A DNA stretch of 16,035 bases from CAZCWX01 sp964502465 (lineage in GTDB: Bacteria; Desulfobacterota; Binatia; Bin18). The notes beneath the pieces were generated by a model. That model saw only the letters and a list, made by a program, of their open reading frames with translations. It was not told where the DNA came from and searched no databases. The stretch spans positions 1-16,035 of the forward strand of contig CAZCWX010000672.1 in NCBI GenBank assembly GCA_964502465.1, given 5' to 3'. The first letter of the stretch is position 1; every line of letters starts with the position of its first letter. The position numbers and the translations under genes were made by a program. Below are positions 1 through 6,774 of the stretch, piece by piece.

Positions 1-2
1 AT

Positions 3-116
3 ATGAAGACAGAGTGCGAGGAAGAGATTCTCAAGAAGATGCAAGAACTCGAACGCAGCAGCGAGAACGCGTCTCCCGAGAGAGCAAGAGATGCACGCCT
101 GGCAGTCCGCTCTTAA
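3..116 (+). CDS. Possible C-terminal end of a gene cut by the window edge
   Basis: A forward reading frame runs from the left edge to a TAA at 114-116. From the ATG at 3 it encodes about 37 residues, rich in Glu, Lys and Arg and probably helical (it contains EEEILKKMQELERSSENA). It may be the tail of a longer protein starting outside the window. I see no ribosome binding site for the ATG because the sequence begins there. Charged, helical composition is the only support and no family is recognisable. It could equally be a chance frame. Confidence 0.25.
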   Translation: MKTECEEEILKKMQELERSSENASPERARDARLAVRS

Positions 117-267
117 CAACTCAGAGGAAGCCGGGGAATACGGTTTCTGTCTGAGTCTTCTCGAGCGTGTTAAGGCGGAGTCTGCTGCTGTTCGTTCATT
201 GCTTTCGCTCCTGGCGCCCTCGTGCTACCCTACTGACTGATAGTCATAGGGGAGGTTCGCGGTCAAC
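117..267. other. Leader region upstream of the DUF433/DUF5615 pair
   Basis: This non-coding stretch precedes the TA-like pair. It holds a GGGGAGG purine run at about 249-255, some 12 nt before the ATG at 268, which is longer than ideal spacing. I could not identify a convincing -35/-10 pair or an operator palindrome by eye. Confidence 0.3.
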
Positions 268-591
268 ATGGAACAGCAGAGGTATCAAGACATGGCTTAT
301 CCCCACATCACTTTCAATGCGCAGGGGCGACCCTGCATAGACGGAACCCGGCATCGGGTAATCGACATTGTCGCGGATCATGTTGCGCATGGCTACAGTG
401 CCGCGCAAATCGTGATGCACTATCCAGACCTGACGCCTGCCCAAGTTCATGCTGCGCTGACGTACTATTACGATCACCAAGAGGCGATGGATGCCGCTCT
501 CATCGCGAGTTACACCGAAGCAGAGCACCAGCGTCGGCAGCAGACGCCGCACCCGAAACTCGTTTCAGCCCGTCTACGCCAAGCCAAATAA
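268..591 (+). CDS. DUF433 domain protein, probable antitoxin partner
   Basis: The 107-residue protein matches the DUF433 pattern: a short N-terminal strand segment (YPHITFNAQG), a conserved glycine-threonine turn (IDGTRHRV, residues 24-31), then a helical DNA-binding-like half with YPDLTPAQVHAALTYYYDH at 52-70. DUF433 proteins are small, often compared to VapB-type antitoxins, and commonly sit upstream of DUF5615 PIN-like proteins, as here. The stop codon TAA shares its last base with the next ATG (TAATG), implying translational coupling. An in-frame ATG at 292 (MAYPHITFN) is an alternative start and fits related proteins that begin just before the YPHI motif; an AGAGG lies 9 nt upstream of it. 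Family recognition is good. The antitoxin role and any autoregulation are inferred from gene pairing. Confidence 0.8.
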   Translation: MEQQRYQDMAYPHITFNAQGRPCIDGTRHRVIDIVADHVAHGYSAAQIVMHYPDLTPAQVHAALTYYYDHQEAMDAALIASYTEAEHQRRQQTPHPKLVSARLRQAK

Positions 592-938
592 TGCTGCAAT
601 TGTACATGGACGTCCATATCAACGCCGCAATCACTGCTGGCGTGAGGCGCCGGGGCATTGAGGCGCTCACGGCTCAGGAAGACGGGAGCCGCCGTTTTGA
701 AGATGCGTCGTTGCTCGATCGTGCGACCGCGTTGCAGCGCGTGCTGTTCAGTCAGGACGAGGATTTACTTGCTATCGCTCGGGAACGCCAAATTTCCGGT
801 GTTTTCTTCGCCGGCTTAATCTATGGCCATCAGCTTGCCGCGACGATTGGGAAGTACGTGCTGGATCTCGAACTGTTGTGTAAGGTGCTTGACCCGGAGG
901 ACATGGCAAATCGGATTGAATATCTGCCCGTAGACTAA
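591..938 (+). CDS. DUF5615 PIN-like protein, probable toxin partner
   Basis: The 115-residue protein has the compact DUF5615 layout. An N-terminal strand ends in an acidic residue (LYMDVHIN, Asp7), followed by a helix and strand (RGIEALTAQEDG), and a second acidic strand end with VLFSQDEDLLAIARER (Asp56 and Asp58). In PIN-like folds such aspartates bind a metal for RNA cleavage. A conserved-looking segment GVFFAGLIYGHQ follows at 70-81. The ATG overlaps the DUF433 stop by one base, so the two are almost certainly co-translated. The pair fits the DUF433-DUF5615 arrangement widely annotated as a putative type II toxin-antitoxin system. RNase activity is not shown by the sequence alone, and some PIN-like members lack complete active sites. 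The protein is full length, with no sign of decay. Confidence 0.8.
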   Translation: MLQLYMDVHINAAITAGVRRRGIEALTAQEDGSRRFEDASLLDRATALQRVLFSQDEDLLAIARERQISGVFFAGLIYGHQLAATIGKYVLDLELLCKVLDPEDMANRIEYLPVD

Positions 939-1265
939 TCTGAACCGCTACCTCAAGACGCCCTCTATATGAAAGGACACACGGGATCTCTGGCCAGGGT
1001 TACGTGTTACCCTCCCTCATCGACAATGTAATGTTGGTCACAACCTTCATTGTCATTGCCTCTCTTTAACCATGAATATCCGCAGATCAACAGCAATACC
1101 AGGCAGAGAACGTTTGGCGGTGGTACTGTGGCAAACCGATACGCTGATAAGCGGATCCTCAAGCGTACACTTGCGGCCTAGGCGGACCTCGTGGTAACCG
1201 GAAATCGATACCTTACTTATATTCAAAGCAAGGATTACTAACCCACTTTTTCTGAGGAAGCAGGA
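939..1265. other. Gene-poor 327-bp gap with a decayed coding fragment
   Basis: No intact gene is supported between the DUF5615 stop and the CoA-transferase start. A short forward ATG frame at 1072-1196 (41 codons) has no recognisable features. The only coding-like signal is the glycosyltransferase-like remnant listed separately. No clear promoter or terminator was found. The next gene's ribosome site (GAGGAAG at about 1253) lies at the right end. Confidence 0.5.
1098..1241 (+). pseudogene. Glycosyltransferase-like gene remnant
   Basis: Read forward in the frame of position 1098, the DNA gives ANRYADKRILKRTLAA, a TAG stop at 1179-1181, then ADLVVTGNRYLTYIQSKDY and a second stop. If the TAG is read through, the joined text LAA-ADLVVTGNRYL closely resembles the segment in group 1 glycosyltransferases where the donor-side domain starts (R.L..ADLVV.GN.YLA.YA). 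No start codon, upstream domain or downstream donor-binding domain remains. I infer the stump of a deleted gene. Recognition rests on about 35 residues recalled from family style, so a chance match is possible. Confidence 0.35.
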
Positions 1266-2477
1266 ATGAACAACACCACCCCATCCGCGCTTGCCGATCT
1301 GCGAGTGCTTGATCTCACCGACCTCAAAGGCGCGCTCTGTGCCAAGCTCTTGGGTGATATGGGCGCAGACGTGCTCAAGGTTGAACCACCGAGCGGCGAT
1401 CCGCTGCGGGATATCGGCCCGTTTCTTAATGGGATACCGCACCGTGAGCGGAGCCTGCTCTTCTGGTTCTACAACACCAGTAAACGCGGCATTACGCTCG
1501 ATCTCTCTCAGCCAGCCGGGCAAGAGCTGTGCAAAAAACTGCTCACTCAGGTTGATGTCGTCGTTGAGTCCTTTGCAGCAGGCACCTTAGCGAAGCTTGG
1601 TCTCGGCTATGCAGAGCTCAAGCGCTTGAACCCTCAGTTGATCCTGACCTCCATCACTCCCTTTGGGCAAACCGGACCGTATCGAGACTATTGTTCTTCT
1701 GACACTATCGCCGAAGCCCTTGGAGGCATGGTCTATGTGAACGGCGCGCCTGACGAACCACCTCTGCGTGGTCTCGGCTTGCAAGCCTACCATAGTGCGT
1801 CTTTCTTCGCGGCAATCGGCACCATGTCTGCGCTCTGGACACGAGACACTCTGAGTGAAGGGCAATGGGTGGACGTGAGTATACAGGAAGCGGTTGCGGC
1901 AGCGGTCGAGCAAGTCGCGCCATTCTACCATCAGGGCCTGGGCATCGAGACGCGCCGTGGCAGCTTGCATTGGAGCCGCTATTTTCGTGTGGTGCACTGC
2001 CGGGACGGGTATCTCATGCACTGTACTTTGGGTGACTGGACCTCACTGGTAGAGTGGGTGAAGGCTGACGGGAAGGCACAGGATCTTGTCGAACCCCAAT
2101 GGGAAGATATCCATTATCGTCGCGAGCATGCCGAACATCTCTTTGCTGTCTTGGATGAGTGGGCCAAAGATTATAGCGTGGCGGAAATTATGGAAGGCGC
2201 GCAACTCCGCCGTATTCCTTATGCGATGGTGCGTCCACCAGAAACCTTGATTGATGACCCGCAACTCAACGCCCGTGGCTTTTTCTTTGCAGTCGAGCAC
2301 CCCGAGTTAGGACAAACATTCCGTTATCCTGGTGGGCCGACGTTTTTCACCGCCACCCCTTGGCGCATCTCCCGCCGCCCGCCGCTGCTTGGGGAACATA
2401 ATCACGAGGTGTATACGAAAGAATTAGGACTGAGTGAACAGCAGATTGCGGAGTTGGCCAGAGAGGGGGCCATTTAG
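1266..2477 (+). CDS. CoA-transferase family III (CaiB/BaiF) protein
   Basis: The 403-residue protein has the family III hallmarks: LADLRVLDLTDLKGALCAKL near the N-terminus, LLGDMGADVLKVEPPSGDPLR (28-48), the FYNTSKRGITLDL segment (68-80), VESFAAGTL and the LNPQLILTSITPFGQTGPY block (121-139). Family members move CoA between acyl-CoA donors and carboxylic acids, forming a glutamyl/aspartyl thioester on a conserved Asp (Asp169 in formyl-CoA transferase). Here the equivalent position in LQAYHSASFFAAIG aligns with Tyr175, so the usual nucleophile seems absent. Some subclades share this, which makes the reaction uncertain. The start at 1266 follows GAGGAAG by a few bases. Length is typical and the frame is intact. 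The next gene is a transporter about 180 bp downstream, suggesting organic-acid metabolism. The substrate cannot be told. Confidence 0.88.
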   Translation: MNNTTPSALADLRVLDLTDLKGALCAKLLGDMGADVLKVEPPSGDPLRDIGPFLNGIPHRERSLLFWFYNTSKRGITLDLSQPAGQELCKKLLTQVDVVVESFAAGTLAKLGLGYAELKRLNPQLILTSITPFGQTGPYRDYCSSDTIAEALGGMVYVNGAPDEPPLRGLGLQAYHSASFFAAIGTMSALWTRDTLSEGQWVDVSIQEAVAAAVEQVAPFYHQGLGIETRRGSLHWSRYFRVVHCRDGYLMHCTLGDWTSLVEWVKADGKAQDLVEPQWEDIHYRREHAEHLFAVLDEWAKDYSVAEIMEGAQLRRIPYAMVRPPETLIDDPQLNARGFFFAVEHPELGQTFRYPGGPTFFTATPWRISRRPPLLGEHNHEVYTKELGLSEQQIAELAREGAI

Positions 2478-2582
2478 GCGAGGACTGCACATCATTTGGC
2501 GTGCATGTAACAGACAGAAATCTACATCAAACCACAGAAAATCGGGTAGGGTAGCATCGCACTTCTCAGTGTGCCAGCATAC

Positions 2583-2628
2583 TGCCATGGCATAGCAGAA
2601 GACGTGTCTCTACTCATCTGCAGTAGAG
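2583..2628 (+). promoter_or_regulatory. Inverted repeats in the leader of the MFS gene
   Basis: A perfect 10-bp palindrome TGCCATGGCA (2583-2592) is followed by a perfect 7-bp inverted repeat, CTCTACT at 2608-2614 and AGTAGAG at 2622-2628 with a 7-nt loop. It ends 29 bases before the MFS start codon. It could be a regulator-binding site or a leader hairpin. No T-run follows, so it is not an intrinsic terminator. Confidence 0.35.
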
Positions 2629-2657
2629 CCCATGCCAACCAAAAAAAGGGGGGATCT

Positions 2658-3947
2658 ATGGCATGGCCGGTACGCTACCACATCATTGGGCTGCTGTTCT
2701 GCAGCACCGTCGTGAATTACATCGACCGGGTCAATATCTCGGTAGCCGCTCCGGTCATCATGCGAGAGACCGGGTGGGATAAAGGCCAGTTTGGCCTGGT
2801 TTTTTCTGCCTTTCTCATTGGGTATGCACTGCTGCAGATTCCTGGCGGCGTCATCTCGGATCGCTGGGGGGCTCGACGAGTCCTGGCTCTCGCATTCTGC
2901 GGCTTCTCTCTTTTTACCGCGCTCACCCCACTCGGGCAGTCTACATTTTTCGTGCTGCTGGCAATGCGCTTTTTGGTTGGCGCGTTTGAGTCGGTGACGT
3001 TTCCTGCCTTGACCTCGCTCAACTCCCGTTGGATCCCACGTGCAGAATTCGGCAGAGCACAGACGTTGAGTATTTCCGGGATCACTATTGGGCAAATGGT
3101 GGCGTATCCGTTGACGACCTGGATCATTCTGAACAGTTCCTGGCATATGGTCTTTTATGTGAATGCCGCTTTGGGATTTATCTGGGCGGCGGCATGGCTG
3201 TGGTATGCGACGGATACTCCAGGAACCCATCCGAAGATCAGCCAGGAAGAGCGCGACTACATTGCTTCCAACCTCCCGCCCAGGCCATCAACACCACTGC
3301 CTTTGCGGGCCGTCTTCACCAATCCTTCCCTGTTGATTCTCTCTCTGAGTTATATGTGTTTTGCCTATGTGGGGTGGATGTTCTTGTTCTGGTTTCCTGA
3401 TTACTTAGTTGAAGGCCGGGGATTATCGCTCGGCGCCATGGGTCTCATCGGTATCCTGATCCACGCTGCTGGGTTTATTGGCTTAGTCGGAGGAGGAGCA
3501 ATTTCTGATTGGCTGCTCCGCAAGGGGTGGAGCCCACAGGTTGCTCGTGCGCGTCTCGGAGGGATCGGCGTAGCATTGTCCCTGCCCTGTTTAGTGAGTG
3601 CGGCAACCGCCTCTTCTGCAACGACCTGCGTTGTTTTTATGATCTTTTTTTATTTGCTGTTTGCCAGTGCGATCGCTGGCTACACCACGGTGGCGCTCGA
3701 GTTCAATCCTCATCTCGCTGGGTCTATCTTTGGTATGATCAACACACTCGGGAGTTTTGCGGGCATCTTTGGTCCAATGACCGCCGGTTTTATGCTCGCC
3801 CAAAGCGGGACGTGGACGCTGCCCTTTTTTGTCGCGGCTGGTGTCGGTGCCGTGTGTGCAGCGATTTTACTCACTGTCCCCATCCGACCAATCCAGATAG
3901 AAGCTCTCCCTTCTGCTGACGTTGTTGCGAAAGGGGCAGTGCACTAA
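2658..3947 (+). CDS. MFS transporter, anion:cation symporter-like
   Basis: The start at ATG 2658 (MAWPVRYHII) is preferred over a longer frame from 2571 because a GGGGGG ribosome site lies just upstream and the longer extension is not membrane-like. The 429-residue product is strongly hydrophobic with about 12 predicted membrane helices. It carries the ACS-family signature VNYIDRVNISVAAP in helix 1 (Asp22, Arg24) and MFS motif A, GGVISDRWGARRVL (63-76), between helices 2 and 3. A hydrophilic central loop (TPGTHPKISQEERDYI) separates the two halves. ACS members import organic anions such as hexuronates, glucarate, tartrate or phthalate with protons. It lies downstream of a CoA-transferase, so a carboxylic acid substrate is a reasonable guess. 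The gene is intact. The inverted repeats in its leader may regulate it. Confidence 0.88.
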   Translation: MAWPVRYHIIGLLFCSTVVNYIDRVNISVAAPVIMRETGWDKGQFGLVFSAFLIGYALLQIPGGVISDRWGARRVLALAFCGFSLFTALTPLGQSTFFVLLAMRFLVGAFESVTFPALTSLNSRWIPRAEFGRAQTLSISGITIGQMVAYPLTTWIILNSSWHMVFYVNAALGFIWAAAWLWYATDTPGTHPKISQEERDYIASNLPPRPSTPLPLRAVFTNPSLLILSLSYMCFAYVGWMFLFWFPDYLVEGRGLSLGAMGLIGILIHAAGFIGLVGGGAISDWLLRKGWSPQVARARLGGIGVALSLPCLVSAATASSATTCVVFMIFFYLLFASAIAGYTTVALEFNPHLAGSIFGMINTLGSFAGIFGPMTAGFMLAQSGTWTLPFFVAAGVGAVCAAILLTVPIRPIQIEALPSADVVAKGAVH

Positions 3948-3962
3948 AACATCCAGAAGAAG

Positions 3963-3986
3963 TTCCCTGTCTTGAGGAGGGAAAAT
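3963..3986 (+). terminator. Weak possible terminator after the MFS gene
   Basis: TTCCCT (3963-3968) pairs with AGGGAA (3978-3983) around a 9-nt loop and is followed by AAATTT rather than a clean T-run. The stem is short, so this is only a candidate. Confidence 0.2.
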
Positions 3987-4016
3987 TTGACTTGTGAACA
4001 ACGGAAAGCATACAAT
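3987..4016 (+). promoter_or_regulatory. Predicted sigma-70-type promoter upstream of the broken secreted-protein gene
   Basis: TTGACT (3987-3992) and TACAAT (4011-4016) match the -35 and -10 consensus with one mismatch each and an 18-bp spacer. They lie about 180 bp upstream of the ATG at 4199. If active, the transcript would have a long leader and run into the pseudogene. Confidence 0.45.
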
Positions 4017-4198
4017 ATTTGACGGGTATACTGGCAGAAAAAAAAGGCGCGAGCAGCATGATCTAGATGAGGGTGCTTTGGTACGTTGGCTGTACACGCT
4101 TGATGCAAAACTGTCAGAACTGGCGGTGGGCTCAAGGTCGGCAGCGATCCTCTTTTGTATCATGAGGTGAGGAACCACGAAGAGGAGGGAGGATTGTC

Positions 4199-4588
4199 AT
4201 GCAGAACATCCACCTGGTGAGAAGACTGTGGCCACAGGCTGTCCTTGTCGTCACCCTATTTTTTGCTGTCCCCTCCACACTCTGGGCGCAAGGCGTTCTG
4301 GAAATCCCCCAAACGGGGTCCTATTAGAGTGGTATTGGCGGTGTATTTGGCTGGTATTGTGACGCGGGCACGATTACCGTTTCTTTTGACGATGGCCCTC
4401 CCATCGAGGCCGCCTACGGTACGCCTCGGGCTGATACACAAGCAGTGTGTGGAGATAGGAACAACGCCTTTGAGTTGCCGTGGAATTGGAACCTGTTGGG
4501 AGAAGGCGTGCACACGGTACAAGTCTTTGCATTGATCCGGGCGCCGACGTCAGTGATATATCTTTTGTTGAAGCGTCTGTTGGCATAG
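4199..4588 (+). pseudogene. Secreted repeat-domain protein, interrupted by TAG and truncated
   Basis: The ATG at 4199 follows a strong GGAGGGAGG-type site. The first 42 codons give a signal peptide (LVVTLFFAVPSTLWAQG) and then LEIPQTGSY before an in-frame TAG at 4325-4327. The same frame continues with SGIGGVFGWYCDAGTITVSF, then a DDGPPIEAAYGTPRADTQ segment, a Cys-Gly-Asp segment (VCGDRNNAFELPWNWNLLGEG) and HTVQVFAL. This resembles small secreted domains of the form LEIP-G-SG-G-GW-CDA---GDG-HT that recur in some uncultured bacteria. TAG is one C-to-T change from CAG, and Gln is common at this position as I recall it. After about 4535 the homology stops and the frame runs into the opposing gene's remnant. 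Function is unknown. I judge it dead through a nonsense mutation plus a 3' deletion. Confidence 0.65.
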
Positions 4589-5184
4589 CCAAACAAGACC
4601 ACAGTGTTGAGTCCCCAATCTTTCCAGAGCGTGCGCTCATAGCCAGCCTCGAGCGTACCGTACAACGCCCCTGCTGCGGCAACCTGGCTGACAGCAGCAG
4701 AGGCCGCGCATGTGACGGGGCCAAAAGGATAGGAGGCCCGGAAATAGGTCACCAATTCTGGTGAGCCATAATCTGGTGACTTGGGATTCGCGTCTGGATA
4801 CAACTCACCGCGCAGCAAGAAAGTCAACCGCAGGTCTTTGATGGTTGGATGATAGGAGAGAACCAGGTCGATCTCGTTGAATTCGAACTGGTTCGGCTCA
4901 TGATCGAGCGGGAAGTTCGCCCAGGCCGAAAGGCTGACCTGACGAACAGACGCAGTGACCGACGGCTGCCACACAAAGCCTCGGCTCGAGACGAGACCAC
5001 GCCACACGTAGCGAGAAAGGAAATCAAGTTCAGTATTGAAAGCAATCTGCTGCAGCAGGGTGAATGGATGGGTGCTGGTCGTGCCACGCGAGCCCCCTGC
5101 CGTCGCTGTTCCTTGGTGAGGAACAAGCAGCATCATGAGGGCGGCCCCTATCACTACGCGGAGTTGAGAGCGAGAGAGACGCAC
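4414..5184 (-). pseudogene. Truncated outer-membrane beta-barrel (TorF/porin-like) gene
   Basis: I place the start at GTG 5184, which gives a good signal peptide: basic RLSRSQLR, hydrophobic VVIGAALMMLLV, then a HQGTATA cleavage region. The mature part has alternating amphipathic strands typical of barrels, with ELDFLSRYVWRGLVSSRG at its N-terminus, as in TorF-family putative porins. Further strands follow (VSLSAWANFPL, EIDLVLSYHP, LRLTFLLRGELYPD, ALYGTLEAGYERTLW, LNTVVLFGYANRRFNKRYI). At about 4548 the barrel text stops. The remaining frame to 4414 reads the antisense of the neighbouring pseudogene (INAKTCTVCTPSPN and onward) and lacks the final strands and terminal aromatic residue needed for outer-membrane insertion. 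It is probably non-functional. A 73-residue gene lies 37 bp upstream on the same strand. Confidence 0.6.
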
Positions 5185-5221
5185 GAATTGTTCTACTCGT
5201 TGTGGAAAGAGCGGGAGCAGT

Positions 5222-5443
5222 CTAGTCCTCAATAATAGAGCGCAGCGCTGTACGCCACCCGGCCGAGGCAAAGCGTTCCTCGAGACCAAACGCGTGCAAT
5301 TCTTCTGGCCACGGCAGGCGCACAATCTTCCATCCCGCTTCTTGGGTGGTGGTTGCCGGACGCGGTTCGGTCATCCGCTCGATCAAGGCTTCAGGCAGGT
5401 CGAGATTTCTCGCTATCTGGTGGACAAAGTCTTCTTTTGTCAT
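5222..5443 (-). CDS. Small hypothetical protein upstream of the barrel gene
   Basis: Starting at ATG 5443, the 73-residue product begins MTKEDFVHQIARNLDLPEAL, continues with a Thr-rich linker (ATTTQEAGWKI) and ends in GLEERFASAGWRTALRSIIED. It looks soluble and mostly helical with several Trp residues, and has no signal peptide or Cys pair. I do not recognise the family. A GTG at 5479 would add 12 residues; neither start has a strong ribosome site. Support comes from natural-looking composition and position: it is co-directional with the truncated barrel gene, whose chosen start lies 37 bp downstream, so the two may have formed an operon. It overlaps only the unlikely long version of the exchanger frame on the other strand. 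Confidence 0.5.
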   Translation of the reverse strand: MTKEDFVHQIARNLDLPEALIERMTEPRPATTTQEAGWKIVRLPWPEELHAFGLEERFASAGWRTALRSIIED

Positions 5444-5559
5444 ACAGGTCGGCTGAACACATCCCCAATAGGATATCACTCTCTTTCACGCTAGTAGATA
5501 CCATGGTGAACGGGATTTTCTATCCCCATTTGTCGGGAGTTGAAAGGAAGAACGAGTAC

Positions 5560-6654
5560 GTGGACACTGTTACCGTCGTATTGTTCATTATCGGCCTTGC
5601 CTTGTTGATAATTGGTGCAGAGTTATTAGTACGTGGGGCATCGCGCCTCGCCGCTGTCATGGGGATCTCACCCCTGGTCATTGGACTCACGGTGGTTGCC
5701 TACGGAACCAGCTCGCCTGAAATGGCCGTGAGCATGCTTGCTGCCGTTGCCGGGCAAGCCGATATCACCCTCGGAAACGTCGTGGGGAGCAATATTCTTA
5801 ATGTGCTGTTGATTCTTGGTCTCTCGGCCCTGATTGCCCCGTTAGTGGTGTCGCGACAATTGGTGCGGCTCGAGGTCCCCCTTATGATCGGCATATCGGT
5901 CCTCTTGTTTGTTCTGGCCCTTGATGGCCATCTGACCCGCATGGATGGTCTCATTCTCTTCGGTGGCGCCATGGGCTATACGATTTTTGCTATTCGCCAA
6001 AGCCGTAAAGAAAACAGTGAACTTCAGGAAAAGGCGACGCCAGCATGTGTTGACACTCAGCCGACACCCGGCAAGTCAATATCCATGCAAATTGTCTTCA
6101 TCGTCGTTGGTTTGGGGTTGCTCGTGCTAGGCTCGCACTGGCTCGTCAATGGAGCAGTTGCTTTCGCTCAGTTGTTTGGGGTGAGTGAATTAATCATCGG
6201 ACTGACGATCATCGCGGCGGGTACCTCGCTCCCTGAAGTCGCGACTTCGATTATCGCAAGCATTCGTGGTGAGCGTGATATCGCGGTCGGCAATGTCGTA
6301 GGGAGCAATATTTTTAACATCCTGATAGTGCTTGGACTTTCCAGCCTGGTTTCGCCTCACGGGATCGCGGTCACACCACCGGCGCTCAGCTTTGACATCC
6401 CCGTCATGATTGCAGTCGCCATCGCCTGCCTGCCAGTGTTCTTCACCGGGAGCATGATCACACGCTGGGAGGGAGCCCTCTTTTTCGCCTACTATATTGC
6501 CTACACTCTCTATTTGACTCTGGATGCGACACAACACGATGCGCTCCCGCTGTTGAACTGGGTCATGGCAGCCTTTGTGCTCCCCCTGACCTTTGTGACA
6601 CTGGCAGTTGTCGTTCTCCAGCAGGTGCGGATTGATCGCTGTCGTTCTCTCTAG
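5560..6654 (+). CDS. Na+/Ca2+ exchanger family protein (YrbG/CaxA type)
   Basis: I start at GTG 5560 because GAAAGGAAG sits about 9 nt upstream and the product then begins directly with a membrane helix. An ATG at 5503 and a frame from 5353 exist, but the longer text is not membrane-like and overlaps an opposing gene. The 364-residue protein contains both inverted alpha repeats of the calcium:cation antiporter superfamily: VVAYGTSSPE (45-54) with GNVVGSNILN (72-81), and IIAAGTSLPE (217-226) with GNVVGSNIFN (244-253). Acidic residues Glu54 and Glu226 in these repeats coordinate cations. About ten or eleven helices flank a hydrophilic central loop (146-174). It should exchange Na+ or H+ for Ca2+ across the inner membrane. 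The C-terminus is somewhat longer than the 325-residue E. coli YrbG. The gene is intact. Confidence 0.9.
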   Translation: MDTVTVVLFIIGLALLIIGAELLVRGASRLAAVMGISPLVIGLTVVAYGTSSPEMAVSMLAAVAGQADITLGNVVGSNILNVLLILGLSALIAPLVVSRQLVRLEVPLMIGISVLLFVLALDGHLTRMDGLILFGGAMGYTIFAIRQSRKENSELQEKATPACVDTQPTPGKSISMQIVFIVVGLGLLVLGSHWLVNGAVAFAQLFGVSELIIGLTIIAAGTSLPEVATSIIASIRGERDIAVGNVVGSNIFNILIVLGLSSLVSPHGIAVTPPALSFDIPVMIAVAIACLPVFFTGSMITRWEGALFFAYYIAYTLYLTLDATQHDALPLLNWVMAAFVLPLTFVTLAVVVLQQVRIDRCRSL

Positions 6655-6774
6655 CATATGAGAGTCAGGTTTCAGACCAACCAAGACGCATTGCTCCTCT
6701 GCGCCAGAGCGGGTATAGAAGTGCCGTGCGTGCGGTGAAAGCACAGGCTCTACCGGGAGAAGGAAGTCAGACGT

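Noticed and set aside
2610..3230. Reverse 206-residue frame across the MFS gene
   Set aside because: It is antisense to conserved transporter motifs, with Arg/Pro/Gln-rich composition typical of a shadow frame.
4245..4535. Forward 96-residue frame starting inside the secreted pseudogene
   Set aside because: It is a shifted shadow of the interrupted frame from 4199, which alone carries the signal peptide and domain-like text.
4199..4588. Programmed amber recoding (pyrrolysine or suppressor tRNA)
   Set aside because: No recoding hairpin or supporting genes are visible, and the same gene is also truncated at its 3' end, so simple decay is the better explanation.
5353..5559. Long N-terminal extension of the exchanger frame
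   Set aside because: The extra 69 residues are Arg/Ser-rich and not membrane-like, overlap the reverse-strand small gene, and lack a ribosome site. GTG 5560 has one and opens directly with a membrane helix.
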